DNA of 64,000 bases from Myxococcus guangdongensis (GTDB lineage: Bacteria > Myxococcota > Myxococcia > Myxococcales > Myxococcaceae). The notes below the pieces were generated by a model that did not search any database, had not been told where the DNA came from, and saw only the letters and a list, made by a program, of their open reading frames with translations. The position numbers and the translations under genes were made by a program. The first letter of the stretch is position 1; every line of letters begins with the position of its first letter. The DNA lies in NCBI RefSeq assembly GCF_024198255.1, contig NZ_JAJVKW010000017.1, positions 124,001 to 188,000 on the forward strand. The letters are read 5' to 3'. Below are positions 25,916 through 35,286 of this stretch, piece by piece.

Positions 25916-27517
25916 ATGCTCCACCCTCCCGTGACTCGGCGTGCATGGCGCACCGCCCTCGTATTCGTCTCCGGTCTGACCATCAGCTGTGGCGACGACC
26001 CGCCGCCGCCCACGCCGGATCCTCCGCAGGTGGCCCTGACCGTCCCCGAGGGCACCGTCGCGGGCCTCAGCCTCAAGCTCATCGCGACCATCTCCGGCTG
26101 CGAGAAGGTCAACACGCTCAACATCTACGACCGGACCACCTTCCTCAAGGCGTTCCCCTCGGGCGGTGGCACCACCAACTTCGAGCTGCTGGCGTCGGAC
26201 ATCCCGTACTCCAACCCCCTGGTGGGGCTCGCCGCCAGCCTGTCGCTCACCGCGGAGGTGGTCTGCGACGACGGCCGGAAGAACACGTCCCTGCCCCAGC
26301 CGGCCACGTTCTTCCCCGTGTCCCGCGCCTCGGATGATCCGCAGGGCCTCCAGGTCTACGCCTTCCCGCTCGCCGTCGACGGCTCGGGCTCCACGGCGAC
26401 CTTCCTCAGCTGCCTCAAGACGACCCCGGGCGGCATCGAGACCATGTACCGGCACAACGCCTCGGGTGGCGCCGCCGGAACCCTGCAGGTGCCCACCCTC
26501 TGCAACGCGTCCACGGTCATCACGCCCCGCCACGCGACGACGGGCAAGCGCTGGGTCTACACCCCCGGATACGGCGCGTTCGCCATCGACCGCGACTTCA
26601 AGATCACCTCGCGCACCCCGGTGGACCTCGCGGTCGAGGACCTGACCGTCAACACTGACGGCGATGCGTTGATCCGCTCCGTCCCCGGCCCCATCTACCG
26701 CATCAGCCATGACACGCAGGACGGCCTGGGCATCGGCGTCACGAAGTGGAAGTACACGCGGCAGATCGCCATCGGTGGTCCCATCGGTCCCCTCCTGGTG
26801 CGCAGCGATGGCCGCGTGCTCGTCGCGAGCCACGTCGCCACGAGCGAGAACCGCGCCAACGTCATCGTCGAGGAGCTGGACGCGAGCAACGGCAACCTCG
26901 AGGGCGGCGAGCCCATCATCATCCGGGAGATCCTCTCACCGACCACCTCCACGCCGCTCCCGGTGGGCACCTTCAGCTCGGACGGGAGCCTCCTCTACCT
27001 CGGCTTCGCGCTCCCGGAGGACAAGTCCCAGGTCATCGCCTGCGTCGCGAACGTGCGGGGGTGCCAGGGCAGCGCGTCGAAGTGGGTCACGGGTGTGCTC
27101 ACCGGGTCGGTGAAGCAGATCGCCACGTACGCAAATGGAAGCCGCGTCGCCGCGGCGACCACGCAGCGCGTGTGGCTGCTGGATGGCACCACCGGGGTCG
27201 TCCGCAACCGCGAGGGCCGCTCGGTGGACGCCAACGGCGCGCTCCACGTGAAGTACCTGCTGCCCGCGAACCCGACCTCGGACCTGTTCTTCCTGAACGG
27301 CCCCGCGGCCCAGGGTTCGACGGCCACGCTGCCGGTGGAGTTGGTGGGCGTGGACCAGACGCTGGGGAGCGCGGCCGAGGGCCGTGAGCTCTTCCGCTAC
27401 CAGGTCTCCGTGTCCATGGGCGCGGCCTTCGACGAGAACAACCGGCTCTGGATGCGCACCAACCAGAAGCTGCTCGAGCTGCAGACGACGTCGCAGTACC
27501 GCAGCGCCCGGCCGTAA
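25916..27517 (+). CDS. lipoprotein of unknown family
   Basis: 533 residues from ATG 25916. The signal peptide ends in a lipobox-like LTISC at residue ~25, followed by GDDPPPPTPDPP, a typical acidic/Pro lipoprotein linker whose Asp at +3 may matter for sorting. The rest looks like an all-beta protein: it repeats short units such as GRVLVASHVATSE and GSLLYLGFALPEDKS, consistent with a beta-propeller, and holds six to eight Cys that may form disulfides. I do not recognise the family. It stands alone, with a convergent terminator at 27530-27561. Confidence 0.8.
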   Translation: MLHPPVTRRAWRTALVFVSGLTISCGDDPPPPTPDPPQVALTVPEGTVAGLSLKLIATISGCEKVNTLNIYDRTTFLKAFPSGGGTTNFELLASDIPYSNPLVGLAASLSLTAEVVCDDGRKNTSLPQPATFFPVSRASDDPQGLQVYAFPLAVDGSGSTATFLSCLKTTPGGIETMYRHNASGGAAGTLQVPTLCNASTVITPRHATTGKRWVYTPGYGAFAIDRDFKITSRTPVDLAVEDLTVNTDGDALIRSVPGPIYRISHDTQDGLGIGVTKWKYTRQIAIGGPIGPLLVRSDGRVLVASHVATSENRANVIVEELDASNGNLEGGEPIIIREILSPTTSTPLPVGTFSSDGSLLYLGFALPEDKSQVIACVANVRGCQGSASKWVTGVLTGSVKQIATYANGSRVAAATTQRVWLLDGTTGVVRNREGRSVDANGALHVKYLLPANPTSDLFFLNGPAAQGSTATLPVELVGVDQTLGSAAEGRELFRYQVSVSMGAAFDENNRLWMRTNQKLLELQTTSQYRSARP

Positions 27518-27529
27518 TCGCTGGCCACC

Positions 27530-27561
27530 GGGAAGGGCGAGCCGTCCGAGCCGCCCTTCCC
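27530..27561. terminator. convergent bidirectional terminator
   Basis: A perfect 10-bp stem GGGAAGGGCG/CGCCCTTCCC (27530-27539, 27552-27561) with a 12-nt loop lies between the stop of the lipoprotein (27517) and that of tlyA (27573). No long T run follows on either strand, but the place and strength of the stem fit a shared terminator. Confidence 0.6.
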
Positions 27562-27572
27562 TTCGGTCCGAC

Positions 27573-28319
27573 TCAAGGCCGCTCGGCGACGAGCAGCGCC
27601 TCCACGTTGCCCGCGGGACCGGGCACGGGTGAGTCCATGACTCCCCGCACGGTGAGCCCCTGCTCGCGCACGAAGGCCGTCACCGTGTCGATGGCGTCCT
27701 GCCGCGCTGCGGGGTCGCGCACCACGCCTCCCTTGCCGACGCGGTCCGGGCCCACCTCGAACTGAGGCTTCACCAGCGCGGCCAGGACGCCGCCCGGCTC
27801 CAGGAAGGGCAGCACCGAGGGGAGCACCTGGGTGAGCGAGATGAAGCTGACGTCGATGACGACGACGCCCACCTTCTCGGGCAGGTCCTCCTCCGTCAGG
27901 TAGCGCGCGTTGACGCGCTCACGTGAGCGAACGCGCGGGTCCTTGCGGAGCTTCTCGTGGAGCTGGCCGTAGCCCACGTCGATGGCGTGCACCCGCACCG
28001 CGCCGTGCTGGAGCAGGCAGTCGGTGAAGCCGCCCGTGCTCGCGCCGATGTCCGCGCCGACCTTCCCACGCACGTCGAGGCCGAAGTGGTCGATGGCGCC
28101 CTTGAGCTTGAGCCCGCCGCGCGACACGTACGGCAGCACCTCGCCCTTGAGGCGCAGCTCCGCCTCCACGGGGATGAGGGAGCCGGGCTTGTCCACGCGC
28201 TGGTCATCCACGACGACCTGGCCCGCGAGGATGAGCGCCTGGGCCTTGGTGCGCGACTCCGCGAGCCCGCGCTCCACCACCAGCACGTCCACTCGCTCCT
28301 TGCGAGGCTTCATCGTCAT
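27573..28319 (-). CDS. tlyA: TlyA family rRNA 2'-O-methyltransferase
   Basis: 248 residues from ATG 28319, which overlaps the dxs TGA (ATGA) and has GGAGGGG directly upstream; a second ATG two codons later is possible. An S4 RNA-binding domain (~5-65: RVDVLVVERGLAESRTKAQA) is followed by an FtsJ-type methyltransferase with motif I VGADIGASTGGFTDCLLQ (~90) and ALVKPQFEVG (~195). TlyA methylates 16S and/or 23S rRNA at C1409/C1920 in mycobacteria. It is frequently next to dxs and ispA, as here. Older names such as haemolysin A are misleading. Confidence 0.92.
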   Translation of the reverse strand: MTMKPRKERVDVLVVERGLAESRTKAQALILAGQVVVDDQRVDKPGSLIPVEAELRLKGEVLPYVSRGGLKLKGAIDHFGLDVRGKVGADIGASTGGFTDCLLQHGAVRVHAIDVGYGQLHEKLRKDPRVRSRERVNARYLTEEDLPEKVGVVVIDVSFISLTQVLPSVLPFLEPGGVLAALVKPQFEVGPDRVGKGGVVRDPAARQDAIDTVTAFVREQGLTVRGVMDSPVPGPAGNVEALLVAERP

Positions 28320-30064
28320 GTCCCCTCCAGGAGCGCCCGGCCCGCGCGCCGCAAGCCCTCCGCGTCCAGCCCCAGCTCCGCGCGCTGCACCCGCGCATCT
28401 CCATGGGGAACGAACACATCCGGCATGCCCACGAGCCGCACACGCTGGGACACGCCTCTCTCGGCGAGCAGCTCCAACACCGCGCTCCCCAACCCACCGC
28501 GCACCGTGCCCTCCTCCGCCACCACCAGCGGGCCCTGACTCGCGGCCTCCAGGAGCGCGCCCTCGTCCAGCGGCGACAGCTCCCGCGCGTCGAGCACGTT
28601 CCATCGCGGCTCATGTCGCGCCGCCTCGAGCGCTGCCAGCGCCAACGGCCCCAGCGTCACCAAGGTCAGCTCCGGCTGCTTCGCGCGCACGAGCCACCGG
28701 GCGCCCTGGACCGGCGATTCGCCCACGTGCACCTCGGGAGGCAGCGCCGGCAGCGTGCCGCGGGGGAAGCGGATGACGGAGGGCAGCGGCGAGGACAGCG
28801 CGGTCTCCAGCATGGGCGCGAAGTCCTCCCCCACCACGGGGGACCACAGCCGGAGCCCCGGCAGCGGGCGCAGCGAGGACACGTCGTAGGTGCCCTGGTG
28901 CGTGGCCCCGTCCGCGCCGACGAGCCCCGCGCGGTCCACCGCGAAGACGACGGGCAGACCCGGCAGACACACGTCGTGGATGATCTGGTCGTACGCGCGC
29001 TGGAGGAACGTGGAGTAGATGCAGCACACGGGACGCGCGCCCGCGGCCGCGAGCCCCGCGCAGAACGTCACCGCGTGCTGCTCGGCGATGCCCACGTCGT
29101 GCACGCGGTCCGGGAAGCGGGCCTTGAGCGCGTTGAGCGCCGAGCCCTCCAACATCGCGGGTGTCACCGCGACGACGCGGGAGTCACGCTCCATCGCGTC
29201 CTCCAGCGCCGAGGCCAGGGCCTCGCTGTACGTGCGATGGCCTCCCCGAGAGCGCACCAGCTTGCCGTCGCGCCACTCGTAGGGCCCCATCGCGTGCCCA
29301 CGTGTCTGGGCATCCGCTTCGGCCGGAGGGAAACCCTTCCCCTTGAGCGTCAGCGCGTGCACCACCACGGGCCGCATGGACGCGCGCGCCTCGCGCAGCG
29401 CCTGGGTCAACGCGCCCAGGTCATGTCCATCCACGGGCCCCAGGTACGTGAAGCCCAGCCCCTGGAAGAAGTCTCGCGCGCCGCGCGTGCGCAGGAGCGA
29501 GGGAATCGCCCCCACGTTCGCGCTGATGGACATCTGGTTGTCGTTGAGCACCACGACGAGCGGCAGGTGACTGCCTCCCGCGTTGTTGAGCCCCTCGAAC
29601 GTCAAACCGCCGGTGAGCCCACCATCCCCGAGCACCGCCACCACGTGGCCTCGGTGCCCCATCATCCTCCGCCCCTCGAGCACCCCCAGCGCCGCCGACA
29701 CCGCGGTGCAGGAGTGTCCCGCCAGGAGCGCGTCATGAGGGCTCTCGCGCGGGTCCAGGAAGGGCGCCACGCCGCCGGCCTGCCGCAGCGTGTGCATCTG
29801 CTCCCGGCGCCCGGTGAGCAGCTTGTGCGCGTACGTCTGGTGCCCCACGTCGAACAGAATCGCGTCCGTGGGCGAGTGGAAGACCCGGTGCAGCGCGACG
29901 ATGAGCTCCACCGCGCCCAGCGACGCGCCCAGGTGGCCACCGACGCGGCCACAGATGGAGATGATCTCCTCCCGAAGCTCCGTGCACAGCTGGGGCAGCT
30001 CGGCTTCGGGAAGCGCTCGCAGGTCCGTCGGCGAGGCGATGCGGGTCAGGACCTCCGCCGTCAA
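28316..30064 (-). CDS. dxs: 1-deoxy-D-xylulose-5-phosphate synthase
   Basis: 582 residues, about 40 shorter than E. coli Dxs. It starts at TTG 30064, overlapping the ispA TGA (TTGA); no ATG or GTG fits. Key blocks: DVGHQTYAHKLLTGR, the thiamin diphosphate motif GDGGLTGGLTFEGLNNAG with LNDNQMSIS, the Glu of DVGIAEQHAVTF that activates the cofactor, and VDRAGLVGADGATHQG. The enzyme joins pyruvate and glyceraldehyde 3-phosphate, the entry step of the MEP isoprenoid pathway. Its partner IspA is encoded directly upstream. Confidence 0.95.
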   Translation of the reverse strand: MTAEVLTRIASPTDLRALPEAELPQLCTELREEIISICGRVGGHLGASLGAVELIVALHRVFHSPTDAILFDVGHQTYAHKLLTGRREQMHTLRQAGGVAPFLDPRESPHDALLAGHSCTAVSAALGVLEGRRMMGHRGHVVAVLGDGGLTGGLTFEGLNNAGGSHLPLVVVLNDNQMSISANVGAIPSLLRTRGARDFFQGLGFTYLGPVDGHDLGALTQALREARASMRPVVVHALTLKGKGFPPAEADAQTRGHAMGPYEWRDGKLVRSRGGHRTYSEALASALEDAMERDSRVVAVTPAMLEGSALNALKARFPDRVHDVGIAEQHAVTFCAGLAAAGARPVCCIYSTFLQRAYDQIIHDVCLPGLPVVFAVDRAGLVGADGATHQGTYDVSSLRPLPGLRLWSPVVGEDFAPMLETALSSPLPSVIRFPRGTLPALPPEVHVGESPVQGARWLVRAKQPELTLVTLGPLALAALEAARHEPRWNVLDARELSPLDEGALLEAASQGPLVVAEEGTVRGGLGSAVLELLAERGVSQRVRLVGMPDVFVPHGDARVQRAELGLDAEGLRRAGRALLEGT

Positions 30065-30954
30065 AACTTCCGCTCCACCACGTACCGCGCGAGCGCCGCC
30101 AGGGGGCCATCCTCGCCCTCGAGCGGGCGCACCGCCTCCACCGCCAGCCGCACCTGCTCGTCGGCCAGACGGCGCGACTCCTCCAGCCCCACCACGGCCG
30201 GGAAGGTGAAGCGTCCCGCATCGGCGTCCGCGCCCGCGGGCTTGCCCAACTGCTCCTGCGTCGACGTCACGTCCAGCACGTCATCGGCGATCTGGAACGC
30301 GAGGCCCACCGCGTCGCCGTACATCTGCGCACGCACGAGCGCCTCCGCGTCACCTCCGCCCGCGAGCACCCCCATGCGGCACGCCGCGCGGATGAGCGCG
30401 CCCGTCTTGAGCCGGTGCATCCGCACCAGGTAGTCCAGGTTCGCGGGTCGGTCCTCCGCGGTGTCCAGCACCTGACCGCCCACCATGCCCGCGGCACCGG
30501 ACGCCACCGCCAGCTCACGGCACAGCGCGCCCCGCACGGGCTCCGGCCCATCCGCGAGCAGTCCGAAGGCATCCGTCAGCAGGCTGTCGCCCGCGAGGAT
30601 GGCCATCGCCTCGCCGTAGACCTTGTGGTTCGTCGGCCGGCCGCGACGGAAGTCATCGTCATCCATGGCCGGCAGGTCGTCGTGCACCAGCGAATACGTG
30701 TGGACGAACTCCAGCGCGCACGCCGCGTCCGCCGCCAGCGCCGACATGAGCGAGGCACGCGCCACCGTGTCCGCGAACGTGAGGCAGAGCACGGGCCGCA
30801 GCCGCTTGCCCCCCGCGAGCAGCGAGTAGCGCATGGACTCCACCAGGCGGGGAGGAGCCCCTGAGGCGGAGAGCCGGTCCGCGCGCTCGAGCAACAGCGA
30901 CTCCACCCGCGCCTGCTGGGTCCGCAGGAAGGCATCCAGGTCGAACTGAGCCAT
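30061..30954 (-). CDS. ispA: polyprenyl (farnesyl/geranyl) diphosphate synthase
   Basis: 297 residues from ATG 30954 with GAGGAG about 10 nt upstream. The first Asp-rich motif is VHDDLPAMDDDDFRRGRPTNH and the second is FQIADDVLDVTS. GGKRLRP marks the substrate site. Two residues between the aspartate pairs in the first motif and overall length fit short-chain farnesyl diphosphate synthases of the bacterial IspA type. Chain length cannot be proven. Followed with a 4-bp overlap by dxs, preceded by xseB and a response regulator, a widespread bacterial gene order. Confidence 0.93.
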   Translation of the reverse strand: MAQFDLDAFLRTQQARVESLLLERADRLSASGAPPRLVESMRYSLLAGGKRLRPVLCLTFADTVARASLMSALAADAACALEFVHTYSLVHDDLPAMDDDDFRRGRPTNHKVYGEAMAILAGDSLLTDAFGLLADGPEPVRGALCRELAVASGAAGMVGGQVLDTAEDRPANLDYLVRMHRLKTGALIRAACRMGVLAGGGDAEALVRAQMYGDAVGLAFQIADDVLDVTSTQEQLGKPAGADADAGRFTFPAVVGLEESRRLADEQVRLAVEAVRPLEGEDGPLAALARYVVERKF

Positions 30955-30982
30955 GAATCGGTACTCCTCTGCTGGAGAAGCG

Positions 30983-31363
30983 CTAGGGCGCGGCCGGGGC
31001 CACCAGCTCGCGAATGCGTCGGACGAGTTTGTCCGTATCCAGCGGCTTGACGAAATAGTCCGCGGCGCCGACCTCGCGCCCCCGCTTCTTGTCCTCCGAG
31101 TCCCCACGCCCGCTGATGAAGATGATGGGGATGTCCCGGAAGTGCTCGTTCTTCTTCACCGCCTTGCACAGCTCGAAGCCGTCGATCCAGGACATGTTCA
31201 CGTCCAGGAGGATGGCTTGCGGGCGGTGCAGCTGCAGCGACGCGATGAGCCGCAGCCCGTTGGCCGCCAGCGTCACCTCGAAGCCCTCGTCCTCCAGGGC
31301 CGTCGCGAGCAACTCCCGCGTGTCGCGGTCATCGTCGACGATGGTGATCTTCGGCTTCGACAT
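30983..31363 (-). CDS. single-domain response regulator
   Basis: 126 residues from ATG 31363 (MSKPKITIVDDDRD); a GTG at 31384 is an alternative. The receiver domain fills the whole protein: acidic pair in IVDDD (10-12), phospho-acceptor Asp in ILLDVNMSWIDG (~54), Thr/Ser position in FISGRGD and Lys in YFVKPLD (~105). No output domain follows, so it works by binding partners or passing phosphate, as many myxobacterial stand-alone receivers do. The presence of a response regulator between xseB and ispA is not typical of this gene group. The partner kinase is unknown. Confidence 0.92.
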   Translation of the reverse strand: MSKPKITIVDDDRDTRELLATALEDEGFEVTLAANGLRLIASLQLHRPQAILLDVNMSWIDGFELCKAVKKNEHFRDIPIIFISGRGDSEDKKRGREVGAADYFVKPLDTDKLVRRIRELVAPAAP

Positions 31364-31387
31364 GCCCGAGCGCGCGTCCCGCACGAC

Positions 31388-31735
31388 CTAGAACGGGACG
31401 TCATCCTCGGGTGGAGGTCGTGGTGCCGGCGCCCGGGGGGCCGCCGCCTGCGCCGGAGGTCGGGCCGCCACCGACAGCGGAGCCACCACGTCGTTGCCGT
31501 CCTCGTCCTGGAGGAGTTGCTCGATGCGCTGCTCCGCCTCGGTGAGCAGCTTCTCACCCCGGCGTACGAGCCGGATGCCTTCCTCGAACGCCTTGAGCGA
31601 ATCCTCCAGCGACAGGTTGCCGCTCTCCAGCCGGCCCACCGTCTCCTCGAGACGGGTCACGACGTCCCCGTACTGACCGGGAACCTCGGCCTCACCTGCC
31701 TTGTCCGCCTTGGACGCCTTGTCCGCCTTCGCCAC
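31388..31735 (-). CDS. xseB: exodeoxyribonuclease VII small subunit
   Basis: 115 residues from GTG 31735, with GGAGG and AAGG upstream. The core (~22-75, VVTRLEETVGRLESGNLSLE and FEEGIRLVRRGEKLLTEAEQ) is the helical XseB signature. It carries a Lys/Asp-rich N-terminal extension and a Pro/Ala-rich C-terminal tail of ~35 residues ending in DDVPF, both longer than in E. coli. Several XseB copies bind one XseA. Encoded 48 bp downstream of xseA. Confidence 0.93.
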   Translation of the reverse strand: MAKADKASKADKAGEAEVPGQYGDVVTRLEETVGRLESGNLSLEDSLKAFEEGIRLVRRGEKLLTEAEQRIEQLLQDEDGNDVVAPLSVAARPPAQAAAPRAPAPRPPPEDDVPF

Positions 31736-31783
31736 AGCCTTCCACCTCCCCGTTCGGGGCGCGGGACTCTAGAGGGTGGCCCG

Positions 31784-33517
31784 TTAGCAGTCCACCGGCC
31801 CTTTTACCGATGTCACGGTGGCTTCGACTTCTTCACATCCGCCGAGTGTCCTCGCGCCATTCGCCGCGAGCTTGATGCCCAGCCTCTCCCCCACCTCGAC
31901 ATCCGCGGCGGAGCGCACCACGCCGCCGTCGCGCTGACGGAACACCACCGAATATCCGCGCGACATCACCTTCAACGGACTCATCGCGTCCAGTCGTCCC
32001 TCCAGACGCTGGAAACGCCGCTGCGCATCCGCCAGCGTCCCCTGCTGCAGCGCTCGCAGCCGTGCCTGGTGCGCGGCCAGACGGGCACGCTCCTTCGCGA
32101 CGAGCGCCACGGGCGAGGCCCGCTCCAGCCCCAGCCGCGCCGAGGCCAGCGAGGCCTGCCGCGTCGCCACACCCGCGCGCGCCGCCTCCGCCAGTCGCAT
32201 GGCCAGCTTCAACAGGTGCGCGCGCTGCTCGCCCAGCCGGGCCTGCGGACGCGCGCGCTGCAGTCGCTCCGTCAGCGCGCGCAGCGAGTCACGCCGCTCG
32301 CGCACCGCGGGCCGCAGCACCCGCATCATCGCCTCCACCTGCTCGGACAGGTGCAGCCGCTGGTGGTTGAGCGCCCGACGAGGGTCCTCCAGGCGCGAGG
32401 CGAGCTGTCCCTGACGCTCGCGAAGCTCGAGCACCCGGCGCTCCGTGGCCCGTCGCAGCCGCCCGGCCTGCGTCGCGAGCGACAGCTCCAGGTCCGCCAG
32501 CACCGGCGCCAGCCGCTCCGCCGCCGCGCTGGGCGTGGCCGCGCGCCAGTCGGCCACGAAGTCGGAGATGGTGAAGTCGATCTCGTGGCCGATGGCGGAC
32601 ACCACCGGCACGGGCGAGGCGAAGATGGCGCGCGCCACCTCCTCCTCGTTGAACGTCCAGAGGTCCTCCACGGAGCCTCCGCCGCGCGTCACCACGATGA
32701 CGTCCACGTCGGAGCGGCCCAGCCGCGCAATCGCCCGCGCGACCTCGGGCGCCGAGCCCTCGCCCTGCACGCGCGCGTCCGCGAGCAGCACGCTCAGCCG
32801 CGGGTTGCGCGAGTGGAGCACGCGCAGGAAGTCCTGCAGCGCCGCGCCCGTGCGGCTCGTCACCACGCCGATGCGCCGGGGAAGGAAGGGCAAGGGCCGG
32901 GGCGCGCGCACGCGGCGGTCGCCGATGAGCCCCTCCGCCGCGAGCCGAGCCTTGAGCTGCTCGAAGGCCAGCGCCAGCGCGCCCTCGCCCACGGGCTCCA
33001 GTCGCGTGACGATGAGGCTGTAGCGGCCCTGCGGCTCATACAGGTCGACGCTGCCCTCGGCCAGCACCTCCATGCCGTCGCGCAGCGCGAAGCGCATCCG
33101 CCCCGCCATCGACGCCCAGACCTTCGCGTCGATGGAGGCGACGGTGTCCTTCAGCGAGAAGTACCAGTGCCCGCGTGCGTTCGCCCCGCGAAAGCCCGTC
33201 ACCTCGCCACGCACGATGACGCGCGCGAAGCGTGACTCGATCGTCTGCTTGAGCTGCCGCGTGAGCTCGCCCACGGAGAGCACCGAGCGCTCGGGCTTCG
33301 GAGGCGCCGCGGGTGCGCCCTCCATCGGGCCCAACAGCCCCGTGCCGTCGGCATCCACCGGGGGCGGAGGCGGTGGCGCCTTGCGAGGCAGCGCCACCAC
33401 CTTGGGCACGGCGACGGCGGTGGGCTCCAACGGCGCGAGCGTCCCGAACAAGTCCCCCTGGAATCCCGACACAGCGGGCGGCGGAGACTCGCCGCCCGCG
33501 CCCTTGCGTTTCTTCAT
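31784..33517 (-). CDS. xseA: exodeoxyribonuclease VII large subunit
   Basis: 577 residues from ATG 33517, overlapping the preceding TGA (ATGA). Residues 1-73 are a Pro-rich extension absent from most XseA proteins. The OB fold follows (LSVGELTRQLKQTIESRF, ~75-170), then the catalytic domain with GVVTSRTGAALQDFLRVL and the RGGGSVEDLWTFNEE block, followed by a long Arg/Ala/Leu-rich coiled coil (~350-500) and the C-terminal SPLKVMSRGYSVV segment. With XseB it degrades single-stranded DNA from both ends without ATP. Its start is coupled to an FHA protein of the Tad-like cluster, so nucleic-acid and Tad genes share a transcript. Confidence 0.94.
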   Translation of the reverse strand: MKKRKGAGGESPPPAVSGFQGDLFGTLAPLEPTAVAVPKVVALPRKAPPPPPPVDADGTGLLGPMEGAPAAPPKPERSVLSVGELTRQLKQTIESRFARVIVRGEVTGFRGANARGHWYFSLKDTVASIDAKVWASMAGRMRFALRDGMEVLAEGSVDLYEPQGRYSLIVTRLEPVGEGALALAFEQLKARLAAEGLIGDRRVRAPRPLPFLPRRIGVVTSRTGAALQDFLRVLHSRNPRLSVLLADARVQGEGSAPEVARAIARLGRSDVDVIVVTRGGGSVEDLWTFNEEEVARAIFASPVPVVSAIGHEIDFTISDFVADWRAATPSAAAERLAPVLADLELSLATQAGRLRRATERRVLELRERQGQLASRLEDPRRALNHQRLHLSEQVEAMMRVLRPAVRERRDSLRALTERLQRARPQARLGEQRAHLLKLAMRLAEAARAGVATRQASLASARLGLERASPVALVAKERARLAAHQARLRALQQGTLADAQRRFQRLEGRLDAMSPLKVMSRGYSVVFRQRDGGVVRSAADVEVGERLGIKLAANGARTLGGCEEVEATVTSVKGPVDC

Positions 33518-35250
33518 CGCGAGAGCTTCTCGACCCAGGTCTTCGCCTTGTCGTGGTACTCGTCGTCCGGGGGCGTCATCGCCACCACGTCCTTGAACTT
33601 CGGCAGCGCGTCCTCGGGGTTGCCGTCCTTCATGGCGTAGGCCAGGAAGTACAGCTCCTTCGCCTTCGCCTTCAGCTCGCTGATGATGTTGGACGCGCCC
33701 GCGTGGCCCGGGTCCGCCTGCAGCGCGCGGCGCGCGTACTCCATGGCGCGAGCCCACTGTCCGGCGGCCTTCGCGCCCGTGGCGCTCTTGTAGAAGATGG
33801 TCGCCGCGCGGGTGCCGGCGTTGCGCGCCATCTTGCTCGTGCGCCCGTCGGTGATGTCCTTGTCCAGCGACATCAGCTTCGTCAGCCCCTTGGCGTCCAG
33901 GTCCTCCAGCCGCTTGTACAGGTTGCTGAACTCCGACATCTGCGCGAGCAGCTTCTTGCACTGCGGCGCCTTCGTCATGCAGGCGTTGAGGATGGCCACC
34001 GCGCCGGACATGTCGCCGTCGACGAAGCGCTGCACCGCGGGCTCCCACGGCTTGGGCGCGGGTCCGACGATGACGGGTTTGGGCGCGTCACGCACGGCGA
34101 TGGCCTGCACCGCCTGCTCGTTGATGAGCTTGGCGTCGCGGTGCTCCGGGTACGCCTTGAGCACGTCGTCGGTGATGAACTTGGCCTGGTCCAGCTGGTT
34201 GGTGTCCAGCGCCTTGCGCGCCTCGACCGAGCGCTTGTCGGACAGGTCCTTCAGCTCGCGCTTGGTGGCGTTCACCTGCTCGTAGAGGAACTGGCTCTCG
34301 CCCGCCTTCGAGAGCGCGGCGGCGGCGTTTCCCAGCTCGTTCTTGATGATGGCGGCGCGCGCCTCGGTCAGCCGCTCCTGGATGGGAATCTCGCGCTGGG
34401 CGTGGTCGAGGTAGTCCTTCACGCCGGGGTAGTCGGGCGCCGCGGCCGCCAGCTCCTCGAGCTTGGCCTTGGCCTCCACCCACTTGCCCTCGCGCACCAG
34501 GTTCTTCGCGTCCTGGAAGACGGTGCTCAGCTCCTTGCGGACGGCCTCCTGCTGGCCCTTCTGCGCGAGCAACTCCTCGTTCTGCTTCGTCACCTGGACG
34601 CGTGCGACCACGAGGCCACCGAGCAGCAGCACCACCACGCCGCCGCCGATGAGCATCATCTTCTTCTTCTTGGCCTGGACCTCCGGGTCCGGAGGCGCCA
34701 TGGCCGATGAGCGCGCGCTGCGCACCCGGCCTCCCTCCACGCGCGGAGGCGGACGCGCGGGTGCTCCGCCACGACCCGCCGCGCCCGAGGGACGGCTGCG
34801 CGACGGCGGCGCGGCCACCATCATGGTGGAGTTGGCCACGTCCTCGAAGCGCAGCTCCGTGTCGCCCAGGGTGATGATGTCCCCGGTGGCCAGGGGCGTC
34901 TCGTCGCCGATGGCCTCGCCGTTGACGAGCGTTCCGTTGCCGGACCCCAAATCACTCACCGTCCAGCCACCACCCGACTTGCGCACCATGACGTGCTTGC
35001 GCGACACGGAGGTGTCCGGGATGCAGATGGGGTTGTCCGTGGCGCGGCCGATGACGTACTCGCCGTCCTCCAGGGAGAACTCCTCACCCGACTTGGGTCC
35101 CGCGATGCAGATGAGCCGGGGAGACGCCGCCACGGGCGCGGGCCGAGCAGCGGCCGGAGACGACCTGCGGGTGGCGGGGCGAGCTCCGGTCCCGCCCGAG
35201 GGCGTCCCGGAAGGAGGCCTGCGACGAGCAGGAGGGGAACCGTTCGACAT
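33514..35250 (-). CDS. FHA-domain membrane protein with TPR-like periplasmic part
   Basis: 578 residues from ATG 35250; TTG at 35256 is the alternative start. A Pro/Arg/Ala-rich N-terminus (~45) precedes an FHA domain (~48-135: YVIGRATDN, SVSRKHV, DLGSGNGTLVNGE), which binds phosphothreonine. A basic linker (KKKK) leads into one transmembrane helix (~195-218). The C-terminal ~350 residues are helical, with TPR-like repeats (REGKWVEAKAKLEELAAAAP, QWARAMEYARRALQADPGHA). The FHA is thus cytoplasmic and the repeat part periplasmic. This layout suggests a signal-to-envelope adaptor for the Tad-like machine encoded upstream. It follows the other FHA gene by 36 bp. Confidence 0.88.
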   Translation of the reverse strand: MSNGSPPARRRPPSGTPSGGTGARPATRRSSPAAARPAPVAASPRLICIAGPKSGEEFSLEDGEYVIGRATDNPICIPDTSVSRKHVMVRKSGGGWTVSDLGSGNGTLVNGEAIGDETPLATGDIITLGDTELRFEDVANSTMMVAAPPSRSRPSGAAGRGGAPARPPPRVEGGRVRSARSSAMAPPDPEVQAKKKKMMLIGGGVVVLLLGGLVVARVQVTKQNEELLAQKGQQEAVRKELSTVFQDAKNLVREGKWVEAKAKLEELAAAAPDYPGVKDYLDHAQREIPIQERLTEARAAIIKNELGNAAAALSKAGESQFLYEQVNATKRELKDLSDKRSVEARKALDTNQLDQAKFITDDVLKAYPEHRDAKLINEQAVQAIAVRDAPKPVIVGPAPKPWEPAVQRFVDGDMSGAVAILNACMTKAPQCKKLLAQMSEFSNLYKRLEDLDAKGLTKLMSLDKDITDGRTSKMARNAGTRAATIFYKSATGAKAAGQWARAMEYARRALQADPGHAGASNIISELKAKAKELYFLAYAMKDGNPEDALPKFKDVVAMTPPDDEYHDKAKTWVEKLSR

Positions 35251-35286
35251 GACCAATCACCGACTTCCTGAGAAAGAGCACGAGAG

